A stretch of DNA of 64,000 nucleotides from Amphiduros pacificus (taxonomy: Eukaryota; Annelida; Polychaeta; Phyllodocida; Hesionidae). Positions within the stretch are counted from its first letter, which is position 1, and each line of letters starts with the position of its first letter. Position numbers and translations under genes: made by a program. The DNA lies in NCBI GenBank assembly GCA_949316495.1, contig OX439004.1, positions 17,593,925 through 17,657,924 on the forward strand, in the 5' to 3' direction. Shown here piece after piece: positions 11,186 through 24,383 of the stretch. The notes under the pieces are model-generated. The model was not told where the DNA came from and ran no database searches. It saw nothing but the letters and a program-made list of their open reading frames with translations.

Positions 11186-13465
11186 TAAATATTTCAGATG
11201 CTGAGGATATGATTCCAGAGCCTGAAGGAATACACCAACACGAGGCACGTGTGTGGGGTCATGACAAACCACTACACAAGTGTTCACCAAATACACACCC
11301 TAAGTTTTAGGTTTGCAAATATTTTGCTTATAATTACATTGAGTACTTGTTAAATTTGGAGTAGCTTCTTGAGTATTCGTGATTAATCTTTCCGTATGTA
11401 GAGATTTATGCTAATTGGTATACATTTACAAGCATACAGGGTTGTGTAACCTATATGGGATGCACTGCGTATCGTTACTGCACGCAACTCGCAAATGACT
11501 GCAAAATAAGTGTTTTCGCAATGTGAATATGATCCAGAATTATTATTGTCAGAATTGCCAAACGCTACAGACCAGCTAATTATGAGGTATTCCAAACAAA
11601 CATTGACACTCACAGAGAGTCATGGGATGATAATAGATTTATAACCAATGTAAGATTGGGTATACCTGTGTGCAGAAAGTCAACATATGGTGGTAAGTAT
11701 TGATGCTGACATGTACCCGGTTAGAGTGATAGTGCTCAGGAGGGGAAGGAAATGCAGATGCACACAACAGCTCCACAAAGAAGTATCGTTTACAGCGCAC
11801 ATCTGTAGCGCGGACGATTCTAGTGTAAATGCTTTTCCTATTATTGGGCACGTTTCGCTGCTAGCCACTTCTTGTATGTCTCGTTCTCGGATAGAAAGCG
11901 ATATTCATTCATGTGGTCTTTATTTTATTTGAAAAGATTGAACGAAGTGCCACCCAACTTTCTAAATTCAAAATGACAAAGGTCACGTTGAAGCTGAAAG
12001 TAGGACAGTGTGACTATAGATGAAGTTCACAATAACAATAATGTGACCATTACTGGCCAATTACAACACGTTAAACCATTGGGACGTATTACTATCTAAC
12101 AGATTATGTTGACCTCTAATTTCATATCAAAACAAGGTCAGCAATTATTAAAGTTTTAATGAAATTAAATGCATCCAAACTGATTTATTATCATGCTTCA
12201 AAACAAGTTGACGCATCACTACAAATCAAAACATGGGGACCTTTTGCTGTGCATCACCACTTGCTGACTTACTTTTATGTGTCCAAACACAATGACCTGT
12301 TATTATACGTCCATTCAAGGTAATACATAATATCAAACAAGATTAACTATTGTTATGCGTCCATTCAAGGTAACATATCATATTAGGGGACGTATGACTA
12401 TGTATTGTTTTGTCAAGCCGTTTTAACATCAGAAAAATATTTTGGTATGAACTGCATCGATATATCCATATTATACATCTGGCCTTTTTCACTAGTGCTA
12501 ATGTACAGGTAAGTGTTAGTGGCGTATGTGTTAGTGTTAGTGCTAGTGTTTTCACATGACCAAGATTCGTTCGTAAGCGTGACATCATTTAAAGAGCACA
12601 TGAATATGGCATGTTCATAGGGCAAAAATAAACGCCAGATATACACCAGGGAAATGCCCAATAGCAACAAGTATATGCTATTGAAGGTCATGGCGGTTAT
12701 AAGATGAGACAAAGGCAACTTCACAAAGTATACTGAACGTGCAAGCATATTAGCAGATAATACGACAATGGAAACATTGCTTTCTGTATAATCTACCTAT
12801 GAGGATTGTGGCCTGAAAGATGAAGGCAGAAGATGCAGAAGGCCATGGCTTTAGCACAGACATCTCCCCCGATTGCCGGCCCCGACAGGAAGGGTGTGGG
12901 TAGAATACAACTACATCTAAGGCAGACACATTAACACAATCTGTGCACAACTGACTCGTTGATGACGTTATCTCATGCTATTAACGTGGCAGGAATGGCT
13001 CCGTTCCTCGCTGCATTGTGGGCGATTTTTAGATCTCAATGCATTTGTTTATAAATTGCCTTAACAACTATTGTGTTTTGCAAAATAATCAAGTGAAACA
13101 CAAACCTAGGTGTAAACAAACATGACTTAGTTCAGAAATGCATCGTCGAGATTAAAATAGAATAGGCTGCAATAATATGGACTATTTATAATCTAGAATG
13201 GGTCTGCTTGACAATATCAAATGACTATTAATTATATTGTGTTATTGCCACTCACTCTTAAATAAAATAATAAAACTTTTATTAAAGCGTGAGTTTGTCA
13301 CGGGGAAGCATACCACGGTGAACACGGTGAAAGTGTTTTTTGAATGTTTTGTCACAATAATTGCTCAATAAAGGGCCAATATCGATATATTTCAGGAAAA
13401 GATTGAAATCTTCAAAACCAAAGTGTGCAGTGTGAAACTAGCAATCCATCACTTAGTTGGTCACT
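11186..13465. other. AT-rich unique DNA, no gene seen
   Basis: No exon, RNA or transposon was recognised. A perfect donor-like CAGGTAAGT lies at about 12505 on the plus strand, but the sequence before it gives no supported exon. A short GTGTTA/GTGCTA-type repeat follows at about 12510-12550. Confidence 0.45.
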
Positions 13466-13885
13466 GGAAGCCAGGCTTCAAAGCGATGGACACTCTCTAT
13501 GGTGCTGGAGGAGCTGCCGCCAGATGATAGTGATGACTTTATCACTAGACACAATGTTGTCTCAATTGAGTGGCCAGCGTGGCACTGAAGACCATGCCAA
13601 ACCATGGTGGTCATGATGATCTCAGAAATGAGTGGCTAATATAACATGGGCCAACTATGACAAATCATTGTGGTCACGATGATGTCAAAATAAAGGTCAA
13701 TAAAAGAAATGATCCATGCCAAATCATAGTGTTCACCACGATGTCAAGAATATGTGGTCAATATAACACTGCCAACTGTGCCAAACCATGGTTGTCATGA
13801 CAATGCCAGGAATAAGTCACTAATATAACATGGGTCCACCATGCTAAAACATGGTGGTCAAGAGGAAGTTACTAAGTCTCTAGTA
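13466..13885. repeat. Degenerate repeat of about 63 bp, 5 copies
   Basis: Recurring boxes GCCAAACCATGGTGGTCATG, GACAAATCATTGTGGTCACG, GCCAAATCATAGTGTTCACC, GCCAAACCATGGTTGTCATG and GCTAAAACATGGTGGTCAAG are spaced by roughly 63 bp. Between them are diverged ATGTGGTCAATATAACA-like stretches. The array is old and strongly decayed. Confidence 0.75.
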
Positions 13886-16600
13886 TTGTGAACTTCCAAA
13901 TATATGGCATAGAGCTTTGTACGGTATCAGGGTCCTCCTATCCCTGTCATCAATGTGGAAACCTACTTTAAAAAGCATCAATGAAGGAATCAAAGCAAAT
14001 ATTTTCTCATGCGATTCTCATAAATGGTCATAGACGATGATTAATAAGAGGTGTGAGATAGAATGGATCCTTTCAAATAAGCCAGGAATGTCTCCGTTAC
14101 ATTTATACCTGAAGCCGATAGATTTTGTCTCGATATATTTTATATTGACAGACTGCTCCATCAGAACATTTCCTTCATTTCAACAATTGTCCAAATAAAT
14201 ACATATCAAAGACAGAAGACAAACCTAAAATTCAGAATTCTGAGAATATTTACGAGTCATGGTACTATCACCTATAAGTGCAGGGACAATTTCAGGAAGG
14301 ATGAGCGCTGAGACTGCAGAAACCATGTAAGGGTAACGCCGAAATCTGCTAAGTGTGTTTCTGTGGAAGTAATTGTATGTTGGTGGCCATCCACGTAGGA
14401 CATATGGAGTGACAGCACTGACTCCTATTAGCCTGCCCCTTGTCCTCCTGAGCCCACGCCACTCTTGACATAACACATAACGTATACGCTACCTGTAAGT
14501 GTCACCATGCCAAATATAAGAATACCACAGCCATCCATCACACTCCTATACTATGCATAACACAATCTATATAGAATATATCTTCCATATAAAAGTTATC
14601 TTTATTTGTTCAAAAGGACACTTTGACCGTCATTCTGTGCTGCTATATGAGATGCATTTTGTCTGCATTTTGTCGTGCTATCTGACATTGCAATATTCAT
14701 TGCCATGGAGTAGTTTACTCAAGTCATCAATGAGAACATTTCCAGCAAGAGCCATCAATAAGAACACGTTGCGGCGTATCCAGCGCTGTCAGGCAGGGCT
14801 GCGTGAATGAGGCCATTATGAGGCCGGGCAGATTTGGGGCTGCGCAAGGCTGTACAAGGCGGGGATGAGGGCCAATGATCCAAGCAGACTTGTTCCTTAG
14901 TACCGAGCTGAATGCCTGATAGATATGGCCAACACAACCTCCATATGGCCCCAGCCTCTCCCAGAAGCTCATGACGACTCGAGGCCCCGATTATAGGTCA
15001 AACCGTACTGCAAACAATGCCCAATTGTTACACGGGAACTTTTTCTTATCTAGTTCTGGGCAGATTACCAGATTTTGCCTTACTACATCCTGGTCTACAT
15101 AGGTATCAAGGGCCACATCGTACACCGCCTCTGAGATTGCGCTGTTGTGATCTACCGTGGTTTTGCGACCGCCAGGAAAAGGTTTTTAATCTGCCAATTA
15201 TAAATATTGGGTGCAGTCTATCTACTTAACAGCAATATGTTTATGAAAATTGGCCAATAACATATCACTAACCTCATAAATTCAGATGAGAATTTGCACT
15301 ATATTCAATACGTATTGGATATCTCACATTGCAGAAAAATCTAATAATTAGATTGATTAACCATTTTTAAAGGGATTATAAATGTATGAATTGAAATTTT
15401 GAACGTTTCACTTATTCACGATTTTTCTCATAACCTCATCTCTAATCATACAATATGATATGTTTTATTTATATTTATATTTAGTGCAACTGGCCTGAAG
15501 ATAATATTAGTTAATTCTGGATAGAAATTCTTAATATTTGATGGTATCGAACAAATAACCTTTCTTATATCTTCATTATATCGTGTAGCAATCATATCAA
15601 TTCCAATTATTCTTACAAATGTGTGTAAATTTAAAACTTAAATAATGATTAGGACACAGAACAATATTTGAGACATCAAAGAAAATGACATGTCCCTGTG
15701 CTCAATGTTGATTCATCCTTATGGCTCAGGATTAATTAATTCTGAATGGAATTTCTTTGTGTATTTGATTTGGAAATGACTAGGTATGTCACATTTTCTT
15801 TAACCCACCAATGTATGGCTTATGCCATACATAGCTCTACATCGTTTGATTAGTGGCAGGGCATATAGTTCCATGAGTTTGTCAAGGTATAGCATTCAGA
15901 TATCTGTGTCATGCAACTGGTGATCGTCGGCAATAATGTGTTGGTCACATTAGATGACCCAGTGGTCTTATTGTAACAAGGAGGCAGCTTGACAAGCTGT
16001 TAACAAGATCCAGGATCCCGAGCTCGGTCCCCTCCCTCACGGACCAACAGCCCCCAGTCCCAAGCCGTAGACAAGAAATCAAGTCACTCAATGTGGAAAT
16101 GTGCGATTCTTTTGGTGGCCTAGAAGGTATTGATAGGACATTTCCGGGGCGGAAGCAATCAGCGAGGTGAATGGCAATTGTGCATTGAAGGTGAGAAGCA
16201 CATGTGAGATTCAATGGCTCACCCTCATACAGATGAAGACATGCATCACAAATGCGATCCAATACACATATCTCTATTTAGGGAATTGGAATAAAGTCAA
16301 ATATCTAAAAAATCGCAAATATACCAGCGAGTAATCAAGCTTATGTCTGTGATGATGATTAGATCTACATAATTAGATTGGCAAAGGCTAACATCTGCAG
16401 ATGAAAAAAAATCTGTATCAAAGGAATAGATACTATACAAGGAATTGCCCGCTGCATAAATAGCAGAAAAAAGACATAGGTACAGTACTCACTAATCATG
16501 TGGTGATATGGGAACACGATCTCAGGACTAAACAGTGGAGACAAATATCGCACAATCAATTGCAACACATATACTAAACGGTATACTTTATAAGTTAAAA
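13886..16600. other. Unique DNA with one GC-richer island
   Basis: No gene was identified. The segment 14760-15000 is GC-richer, non-repetitive and free of a plausible protein frame, resembling a conserved non-coding element. A 9-bp-stem hairpin (ATGTATGGC, loop TTAT) is at 15811-15832. Confidence 0.35.
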
Positions 16601-17440
16601 TATCAACAGATCGATGGTTCTGCAAGACAGAATATTGTGGAAAAATGGTGCTGAATGATGTAAGATTGTTCAATGGTTCTGTCAGCTTAAGAGAGACCAA
16701 TTGCCCTGACAGATATAAGATTGTCTAATGCCTCTGCCTGATGTAAGATTGATCGATGGCTATGACAGATAGCATGCTATCAAAGGCAATGAGATATATC
16801 ATATTAATGGCTATATCGTATATTATGACATTTATGACTATGATAGATAGTATGACATCAGCGACCAAAACGGTAGCATTAATGGCTATATCAGATATTA
16901 TTAGATCAATGGCTATGATAGATATTATGACATTGATGACCAAAACGGTTGCATTAATGGCTATAATAGATATTGTAATATTAATGGTTATGACAGCCGA
17001 TGTGACATTAATGGCTATAGCAGATATTTTGAAATTAATGGCTATAACAGACTTTTTGACATTAATGGCTATGACAGACATTTTGACATTAATGGCTATG
17101 GCAGATAATGGCTATGGCAGATAATGGCTATGACAGATAATGGCTATGACAGATAATGGCTATTTTGACATTAATGGCTATGACAGGTAATGGCTATGGC
17201 AGCCAATGTGACATTAATGGCTATGACAGATATTTTGACATTAATGGCTATGACAGATAGTTTGACATTAATGGTTATGACAGATATGGTAACATTAATG
17301 GTTTTGACAGGTATGGTAACATTAATGGACTTAAATTTGCATGACATGACATTTAATGGCTACGACAAATAGTGAGGCATCAATGGCTATGGCAGATATT
17401 TGGACATCAATGGCTATGATCGATATAGATTATGGTGGTG
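16601..17440. repeat. 27-bp minisatellite with decayed left flank
   Basis: The unit is TTAATGGCTATGACAGATAT followed by TTTGACA (LMAMTDILT per unit in the plus frame). From about 17100 to 17165 a shorter form, TAATGGCTATGACAGA, is tandemly repeated. The left end (16601-16750) has diverged versions such as CAATGGTTCTGTCAG. Open frames exist on both strands but follow from the repeat. Confidence 0.9.
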
Positions 17441-20400
17441 GCTATGCCAGGGGTATGTGTGCCTTGATATACGACGTAGACAGATTGCCATTGTTATCGT
17501 CCGCAAAAAACTGCTGCTGTGCACCATCTGACGTATTATAGTATTTACCTTGGAATAGATACGCTCATCTATATCATATCATAATATTCTTTGCGTGCAC
17601 TCGTGTTAAAAGTATTCCACAATATAGTGTAATTGTTGGTACAAAGAAGGCTTTATTGTGTTACTTGAGATATTGACGTTTGATCTTTTACACTAACAGG
17701 CAAATAATGTTTTGTTCATCACTGCCACAGCGGATTGCTAGATGACACCATCTGAGTAAAGCCACGCCTATTACTGGCAATAAGCGTCTTCGGAACCAAA
17801 GACATGTTTACAGGATCCTCACAGTATTTCTTCCATTTATAAGTTCTTATTTATATCCTCACGAACTTAAGGAAGTTGACATTTATGAATAGATCTCATG
17901 ATTTACAATGTCATTTAAGACAGATGCACATTTTACTGGTGCAAAACCTATTGCTATTTGTGGCTGCAATTTATTCAACTCCTTTCATAATTACCGTCAA
18001 CAAATATGTGCAATTTATCTTTTATCATCTGATATTTTCTCATTGATATCACAGTGCTATGTGTTAGAAATACGCGTCCATAAGTTAAGGATTTTTTCAG
18101 TGAAAAAAGTGGATGAGTATCTCAAAGAAAACTTGTAGGCTTGCTACTTTCAAGCAGTATGTATTGGTGATGTATCATAGGAATATGTCGGCCCATCTAC
18201 ACAGGAAGTGATATATAACTCGGTTTTGTCTGAAGGGATTACACGCAGACAACTCAATACTTTTTCTGTCATACATATGTCACATTCTATGGAAAGTCCA
18301 GATGTGTTGTTTCTTTGTTAAAGATTAACATTTCTCCTTATCCTTATAAGCTCTCTTTTGCAGAGAGCTTTCATTCTTAGACAAAACACGCTAATTACAA
18401 ATTTATGCGAGAGAGGATTTGAATGTCGCAAATAACCTTCGAAAATCCAAAATCCTATTCATGACGTGGTTTTACTCTAATCAGATTTATTCAGGTCACC
18501 GACCAGTCCGGGGGTTTATCGTTTTTGAGTATTTCCCCATGGCGCCTCTTGAAGATACGTATCCCAAATGTTGAATTTATGCAGGACATATGTTGTTGTT
18601 TTATCATTAAACAATATGGGATATTCATTCTAAGAGTAATCAAGGTGGTTATGAAGGTGAGCTACCGCTCTGTATGAATATGCACATGGTCACTTGTATC
18701 TGGGTACATTATACATCAATCGCTAGACATTATGGAAGGACAACGATGAAATTCAAAGTGGAAGAACCAGAACAAAGTTGAAACCTCATTTATATATTTG
18801 ATATTGCATTTGCGAAGCTAGATGTTATCATAGATGAAAATCTGAAACTTCCCCCACAACTTGTTTGTCTATATTAGATGGAAATAAGAGGGACCGAGAC
18901 CAGAAAGCGGACTCTATTGTAGCAATGATTATTCCCAACAAATCATTGAACAAAACAATAAGTGTTATGACATAGACGAAGCTCATTTATACATTGCATT
19001 TGCAAATCAACCTTTGAGACCTCGTCATATTACAGCCAACTTCCCCATCTAGATGGGTGCACATGGAAGGCAAAAAGCGCCGGCCCATGGACAATGACCG
19101 CCTGCTTCGGGAGACAAAAGCCTCTCGGCCATGAAGGCGCAGGTCCCGTCAGCGTGGATCAATGCGGCAGGGCCACCCTGCCTGACTGCTGATAGCGCCG
19201 TCAGAACCACACACCATATGGCAAACACGATAGCCAATCGATCCAAAACGTTCCATTGAACATCAACATCTCTTTTTGCTGGTCTTTGATAAAATTTAAT
19301 CAAGCTCTTCCCAAAAGTCTTCCATCGACTTCCTTAATGAATTCTACAAAGTTGGCATCTTATAAAACAAGAAATCTTTCTCTGGAAAAGTGTGAATGGC
19401 CTTTACAATTTGAAAGCAAAGTAATAGATGTTCCCGGGCGTCCTTGTAGGAAGTAAGGAAGCCAACAATGACATTTGAGGAGCTAAGACTTCTCGCGCAC
19501 TTGATGGAGAGCGTCTCAAACTATGATAAATTTGCTTGAGCCGACCGCGGCCCTCAGGAGCATTAGATTTCCTTGTCCCAATAGAGATATGTGATGACAG
19601 ATTAATAAATAATCCACTTGACATGTCTATGACAAGCATCTCTTAGAGGAGTTAATACACCGTGTCCTTAATGGCAGAAAATCATGATAAACATCTCAAT
19701 ATTTCCCCATCCCATAGTACAACTCATCATTTCATTTTGTTTTAATGGGCAGTAAAGATAAAGGAAATAAATACATTAGTCTCCTCACATCAGAATATTT
19801 AAACAGTAAGCCTACCAAATTGTCTTGAAATGAAACAATGTGTTATTACAGCAAGAGAAACATTAGGCTGCAAATAAAAATATCTTCAAAAATCTCTTTT
19901 GAGACTCAAATCAGCTTAAACTCTTTGCTTATCAGTGCAATATCCGATTTGTTAAGTTGCTTTTGTAATAGTCTGTGAGATTGAGAGATAGTCCTTGATT
20001 TTCACAATATAGAAAAATATTTATCAATATATTTCCTGCTTACAAGTAGAAATCGATAGACTAATGGAATAAAGGCATAAATAGATAATGATGAAAAGAC
20101 GTGCGTTATAAGAAGTCACATTGTGAATGATATTTTTCACATGCCCAAGAAAGCAAGTCAACTTGTAGAGTGATATGCTACTATCTGAAACATGACATGT
20201 CATGGCCCCGTAACAATAAGCCACTACGCAAAACGTAATACCCACAAGAGACTGCCGCAATATGGAGGCAAATGCTATCAGAACTCGGTCAGGACAACAG
20301 CGTAATTTGTCCCTCAAAGCAATGGAACAAATAGATTCTCAAACACTAAGGACCTTGCACAAGTATATAGGATGCTGACAGTTGGCCCGAGGAGACCTTG

Positions 20401-21994
20401 TGCTTTTGGCTTCGTTTTGGAGGCTACTTGAACCAAATCGTTGTCTGGCTTTGTAAATATGTCATAACCTAAAATATTATCCTCTGCAGTGTTCATCTGA
20501 TGTTTTTTTCTGAAATATATTCAACAGTATGATAATCTGTTGTTGTCATTATAGGGGCCCCAATCTTATATTACCAGAGTCTCAAGAACAAATGCGGAAA
20601 GCCAATTTCCTCTAATGGGCGGTGTCAAGTTGCAGTAAAGGGGTTATATTCTTGGATTCCTGGACATACAAGACTTAGAACAAATGTAAATGGCGCCCCA
20701 CAGTGACCAGATGAGCAGAATAGATCCAATCGATAGATAAACACAACCAAACTGTGAAGAAAACGATTGCAAACTTCAGCAGGAATACATGATTTGTAGC
20801 CGTGTCCAGCTTCCGGTTCCGTATTTATCACGCGAATACAACACATGAGTAACCTTCAATGCCTCTTGATTGAGCCCATTTTACGCATCTGCTACACCTA
20901 TCATTTGTCTGGAAATGAGTTATGTCGATTTTCACGTTCTGCTGTCGTATTTCTTACTTTTAGAATACCACTTAATATTTCCACGCTGAATAATCATCAA
21001 GTGCTTACAATAAATTATTGTTTACGCATGATAGGTATAACAAATTGAGTTGTCAAAAAATAATTATGAAGGTAAGTCGAAGTTTGAAGTGTATAGCTAA
21101 TTCATGTCACCACGTCTATAATTCAAGTATGAAATAGGAGCGAAATATCATTTCGTATGAAACTTAGACAACTTTGTGAAGCAAATAGGATTTAATAATT
21201 ACAAGAAAATGTACGGATTTCACATGCTAATCCTCAACAGAACTCCTTTAAAAGTTTTGGTCCATAATAATGCCTATTTCATTAAGGGCACATACAGCTA
21301 TATTAAAGATAATTGAAATTCTGTTATTAATCCATTAACCAATTAGTCTAGTGTTACCAGAGGTTTCCGTTTTCATTATTCTTTAATAGGAGATTCAATC
21401 TATATTACTCATCTGCAAATTGTCCTTCATTCAACGATGAGTCTACAATTTTAAGATGCAAATATTAATGTAGAATTATGCGGCGACGCACCCCCATCTG
21501 TGGCAGATAAGGGATGTGTTGGAACATAATGCACAGATAAGACGGAATCAACCAAACCTGATGGACTGACTTACATGAGCATATGACCACTTTTTCCTGC
21601 CTGTACTTTACCAATAATTCTTTACTGCGCATTGCGATTGATTGTGTGGGAGTGAGGATGATTGTCATAACCATTGTCATGTACAGCTTCCCTCTTAATA
21701 CCACGGTTGTGACTACCGTGCGTATCACTAGATCCAGAAATCATAAATATGCCACAGAGCAGAGTTTGTGTATGTTCAGTTACCATGAGTTACCATGAGA
21801 CACATATAGATATCTCTATTCTATGTGATCACTAGACTGTTAATATTACACACTACAGGAGTGTCTACAGTGCGCCTCGTGGTACCTGATTTGCTGTTTA
21901 ATTGACCTATCAAGATGAGGTACTGGCTTTACTATGTGATGAATGCATCGAGTCTATCTGGCATTGTGTCATATTCCGTATTGCATTGTGGATT
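17441..21994. other. AT-rich unique DNA with one GC-richer island
   Basis: No supported gene. The island 19060-19260 carries an 84-codon minus-strand frame with one hydrophobic stretch (LAIVFAIWCVVLTALSAV), but no start context, splice sites or known family support it. The rest holds no recognised repeats or RNA genes. Confidence 0.4.
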
Positions 21995-22152
21995 ACACGC
22001 ATATTTATATCATGATATTCATTCCATGTGTGTAGCTTGATAACAATTATACTCCTTTTACAAATAGTGGCTTACAAGCATGTTTATATCATGATATTTA
22101 ATTCGTGTTTGTAGCTTGATAACAATTATACTCCTTTTATAAATATAGCCTT
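21995..22152. repeat. 79-bp tandem duplication
   Basis: Two copies start at 21995 and 22074. They share ATTTATATCATGATATT-like and GTAGCTTGATAACAATTATA blocks, with a few substitutions between copies. Confidence 0.85.
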
Positions 22153-22367
22153 AGCAATGTAGTAAATATTGAATGTCCTTTCCCATTTTTCATATGTTTA
22201 TTTCTCACTACTGTGAATTTCTTGTGATATTAAGGCAAGAACACGCGAGTGCAGATTCCCAGGAAGATATAGTTGTTTTAAATGAAGGGATCTTATTAAT
22301 CTGCAGGGCTGACGATATCCTTTGAATTAAGACTTCTTTTCCCCTAAATTGGAGAAAAATAGGTTAT

Positions 22368-23165
22368 GATAGTTGATCCCATCTTCATTGTTCATCCTGG
22401 CATCATTGCACTAAAAAGTGGAACTTGTCATTATTGTTCAATGTTAATTTAAGTAGTTTTCAGGAAGTTGATCTTATCAATAGTTTATTTGTTTTCATCG
22501 CGTAATATTTGTGCTTTCTTTATTGTGTGATATTGGACCTTCCCCTTTTGCATGATATTTGATCATCCCTTATCACATAATTATTGGCCTTCCCTTTTTG
22601 CATGATATTTGATTATCCCTTATTGCGTGATATTCGGCCTTCCCTTTTCGCATGATATTTGATCATCCCTTATTTAGTGGCTTTTAAAGCACTTGCACTT
22701 AAATGGAGTTTTCAATCACAAAATATATATTTATATCCCAAACTTTGCGATCAAAAGTTATTACCCATCATTTCCCCTACATAAAAGTCAGTGCCATTTG
22801 AAAGTGCGTGAGTTTTCAGCTAAAATCCACATCATCCATTGGACACTTTGTCAACAAACTTTGTTTCGCTGACCAGTGATCTTGTGCAAACAACTTCTTC
22901 GTAAAGTCTTGCTAACAGTGGGGTACCTTTAGATTGGGTAAACACCCCGCTTCATTAAAATAGGGTTGATTTGCAAAAGTATATTTTATTACACCATAAT
23001 AAGGAGGTGTTATAATGACGTTTTCTTCATGATCATTAGGAATCTGATAGTTGATCCCATCTTTATTGCAGTGCTCATACAAGAATTATTGCACTTTTGT
23101 CATTATTCTTCTATGCTAAATCAATTATTTTTCAGGAACGTTGATCTGGTCAATATTGCACTACG
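22368..23165. repeat. Dispersed direct repeat of about 120 bp (two diverged copies)
   Basis: Copies at about 22368-22495 and 23044-23165 share TGATAGTTGATCCCATCTT, then TTGCAC, TGTCATTATT and TTTTCAGGAACGTTGATCT-like boxes in the same order. Identity is patchy. The right copy is followed by CATTGATATC-type short repeats. This is probably an old segmental duplication or two relics of one element. Confidence 0.6.
22525..22678. repeat. 60-bp tandem repeat, 2.5 copies
   Basis: GGACCTTCCCCTTTTGCATG, GGCCTTCCCTTTTTGCATG and GGCCTTCCCTTTTCGCATG are each followed by ATATTTGATCATCCCTTAT. Related GTGATATTTG boxes reappear at 23290-23345. Confidence 0.8.
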
Positions 23166-24328
23166 TTGATATCGTACTGTACTGATTTAATATCATTGTA
23201 CTTCATTGATATCATCAATATAACACATTATTTATTGCATCATATTCATTTCTTGTTCCATGTTGCACAAAACTATTTCTTCCTTTGTTTGCGTGATATG
23301 TCTTTATTGTGTGATATTTGTTCTTCCATTATTGTGCGATATTTAGTTTCGCTAAATCAATGACATCTCTTCTACGTTTACCAACAAAACGCTTCATCAC
23401 AATAATTGATATAATATTCAACACTGTAAAAGAGTTAACCCATGTGTTTATGGACTGTCTGAGGGCAATGTTTTTGAGCTACCCGTACCTGCCTGGTCAC
23501 ACTATACTTGGCACTGAGCATTTCTGCACAAGCAATGGATTTAACGACATCAAGATAGGCATATCTAACCCAACAGGTAAGCTGCAAGGTCCATTCAACC
23601 ACATCACCTCAGCGCTTAAGTAGTGATTTAAGAACGTAATACACAAGCCGATTAAGGCAAATGTGGAGAACAATTATTCCACAAATTATGCCAAGAAATG
23701 ACAAAAGACACTTATTTATAATTGCTGTGAGTACGTTGGCATGGGTCGAGGCGGCCTAAGGTGGAGCATCCTGACTAGGCGGACCAGTGCCAAGTATCTA
23801 TTACCACTGCACCCGCACATTATCAACAACAAAACAGGTTTTTTCTTTAAATAAAGTGACTTCTTTGTAACAGGGGTAATTGCTTTTAAGAAAGATAGAA
23901 AATAATTATAAATCATGAGAACGCATCTGTATATCTTGATTTTGAGGTTTTGTAGCTATTGTTCTTATTTTTCACCTTTTGTTGCAACCATTCAATCGCT
24001 ATATGATAAAAAATCTTTGAGATATACAAGTAGACAGTTCTGTTTGAAAGGAAAATGTGTGTAATTCAATCATGTAAGTAGATTACTTTAGATAAAGAAG
24101 CCAGACTGAGTTATCTGTTTAATATTATTCTGATTAAGATGTCACAGTTTGTGCAGCTATAATGACAAGGCCAGGAGGGTGCTTACCATGAATACACTTG
24201 CTGACCCCTCTCACAGCCTGCCGCTCCTCTCCTTATTATCGATCATCATTTTGCACCTAATCACACACTTCTAGGTTCTCAATCTAATCATTTCAACAGT
24301 TACCTGATTGTGAACTTAATGTATAATG

Positions 24329-24383
24329 TGTGTGTGTGTCTGTGTATGTGTGTGTGTGTGTGTCTGGGTATGTGTGTGTCTGT
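24329..24383. repeat. Interrupted (GT)n microsatellite
   Basis: GT runs are broken by CTGTGTA and CTGGGTA interruptions. Confidence 0.9.

Noticed and set aside
12480-12512. Microexon before a perfect CAGGTAAGT
   Set aside because: The 13-nt segment between TTTTTCACTAG and the donor has no supporting partner exons, and single matches of this kind are expected by chance in 64 kb.
19049-19303. 84-codon minus frame with a hydrophobic segment
   Set aside because: No good start context or splice donor and no family resemblance. The GC-rich island is better read as non-coding until compared with relatives.
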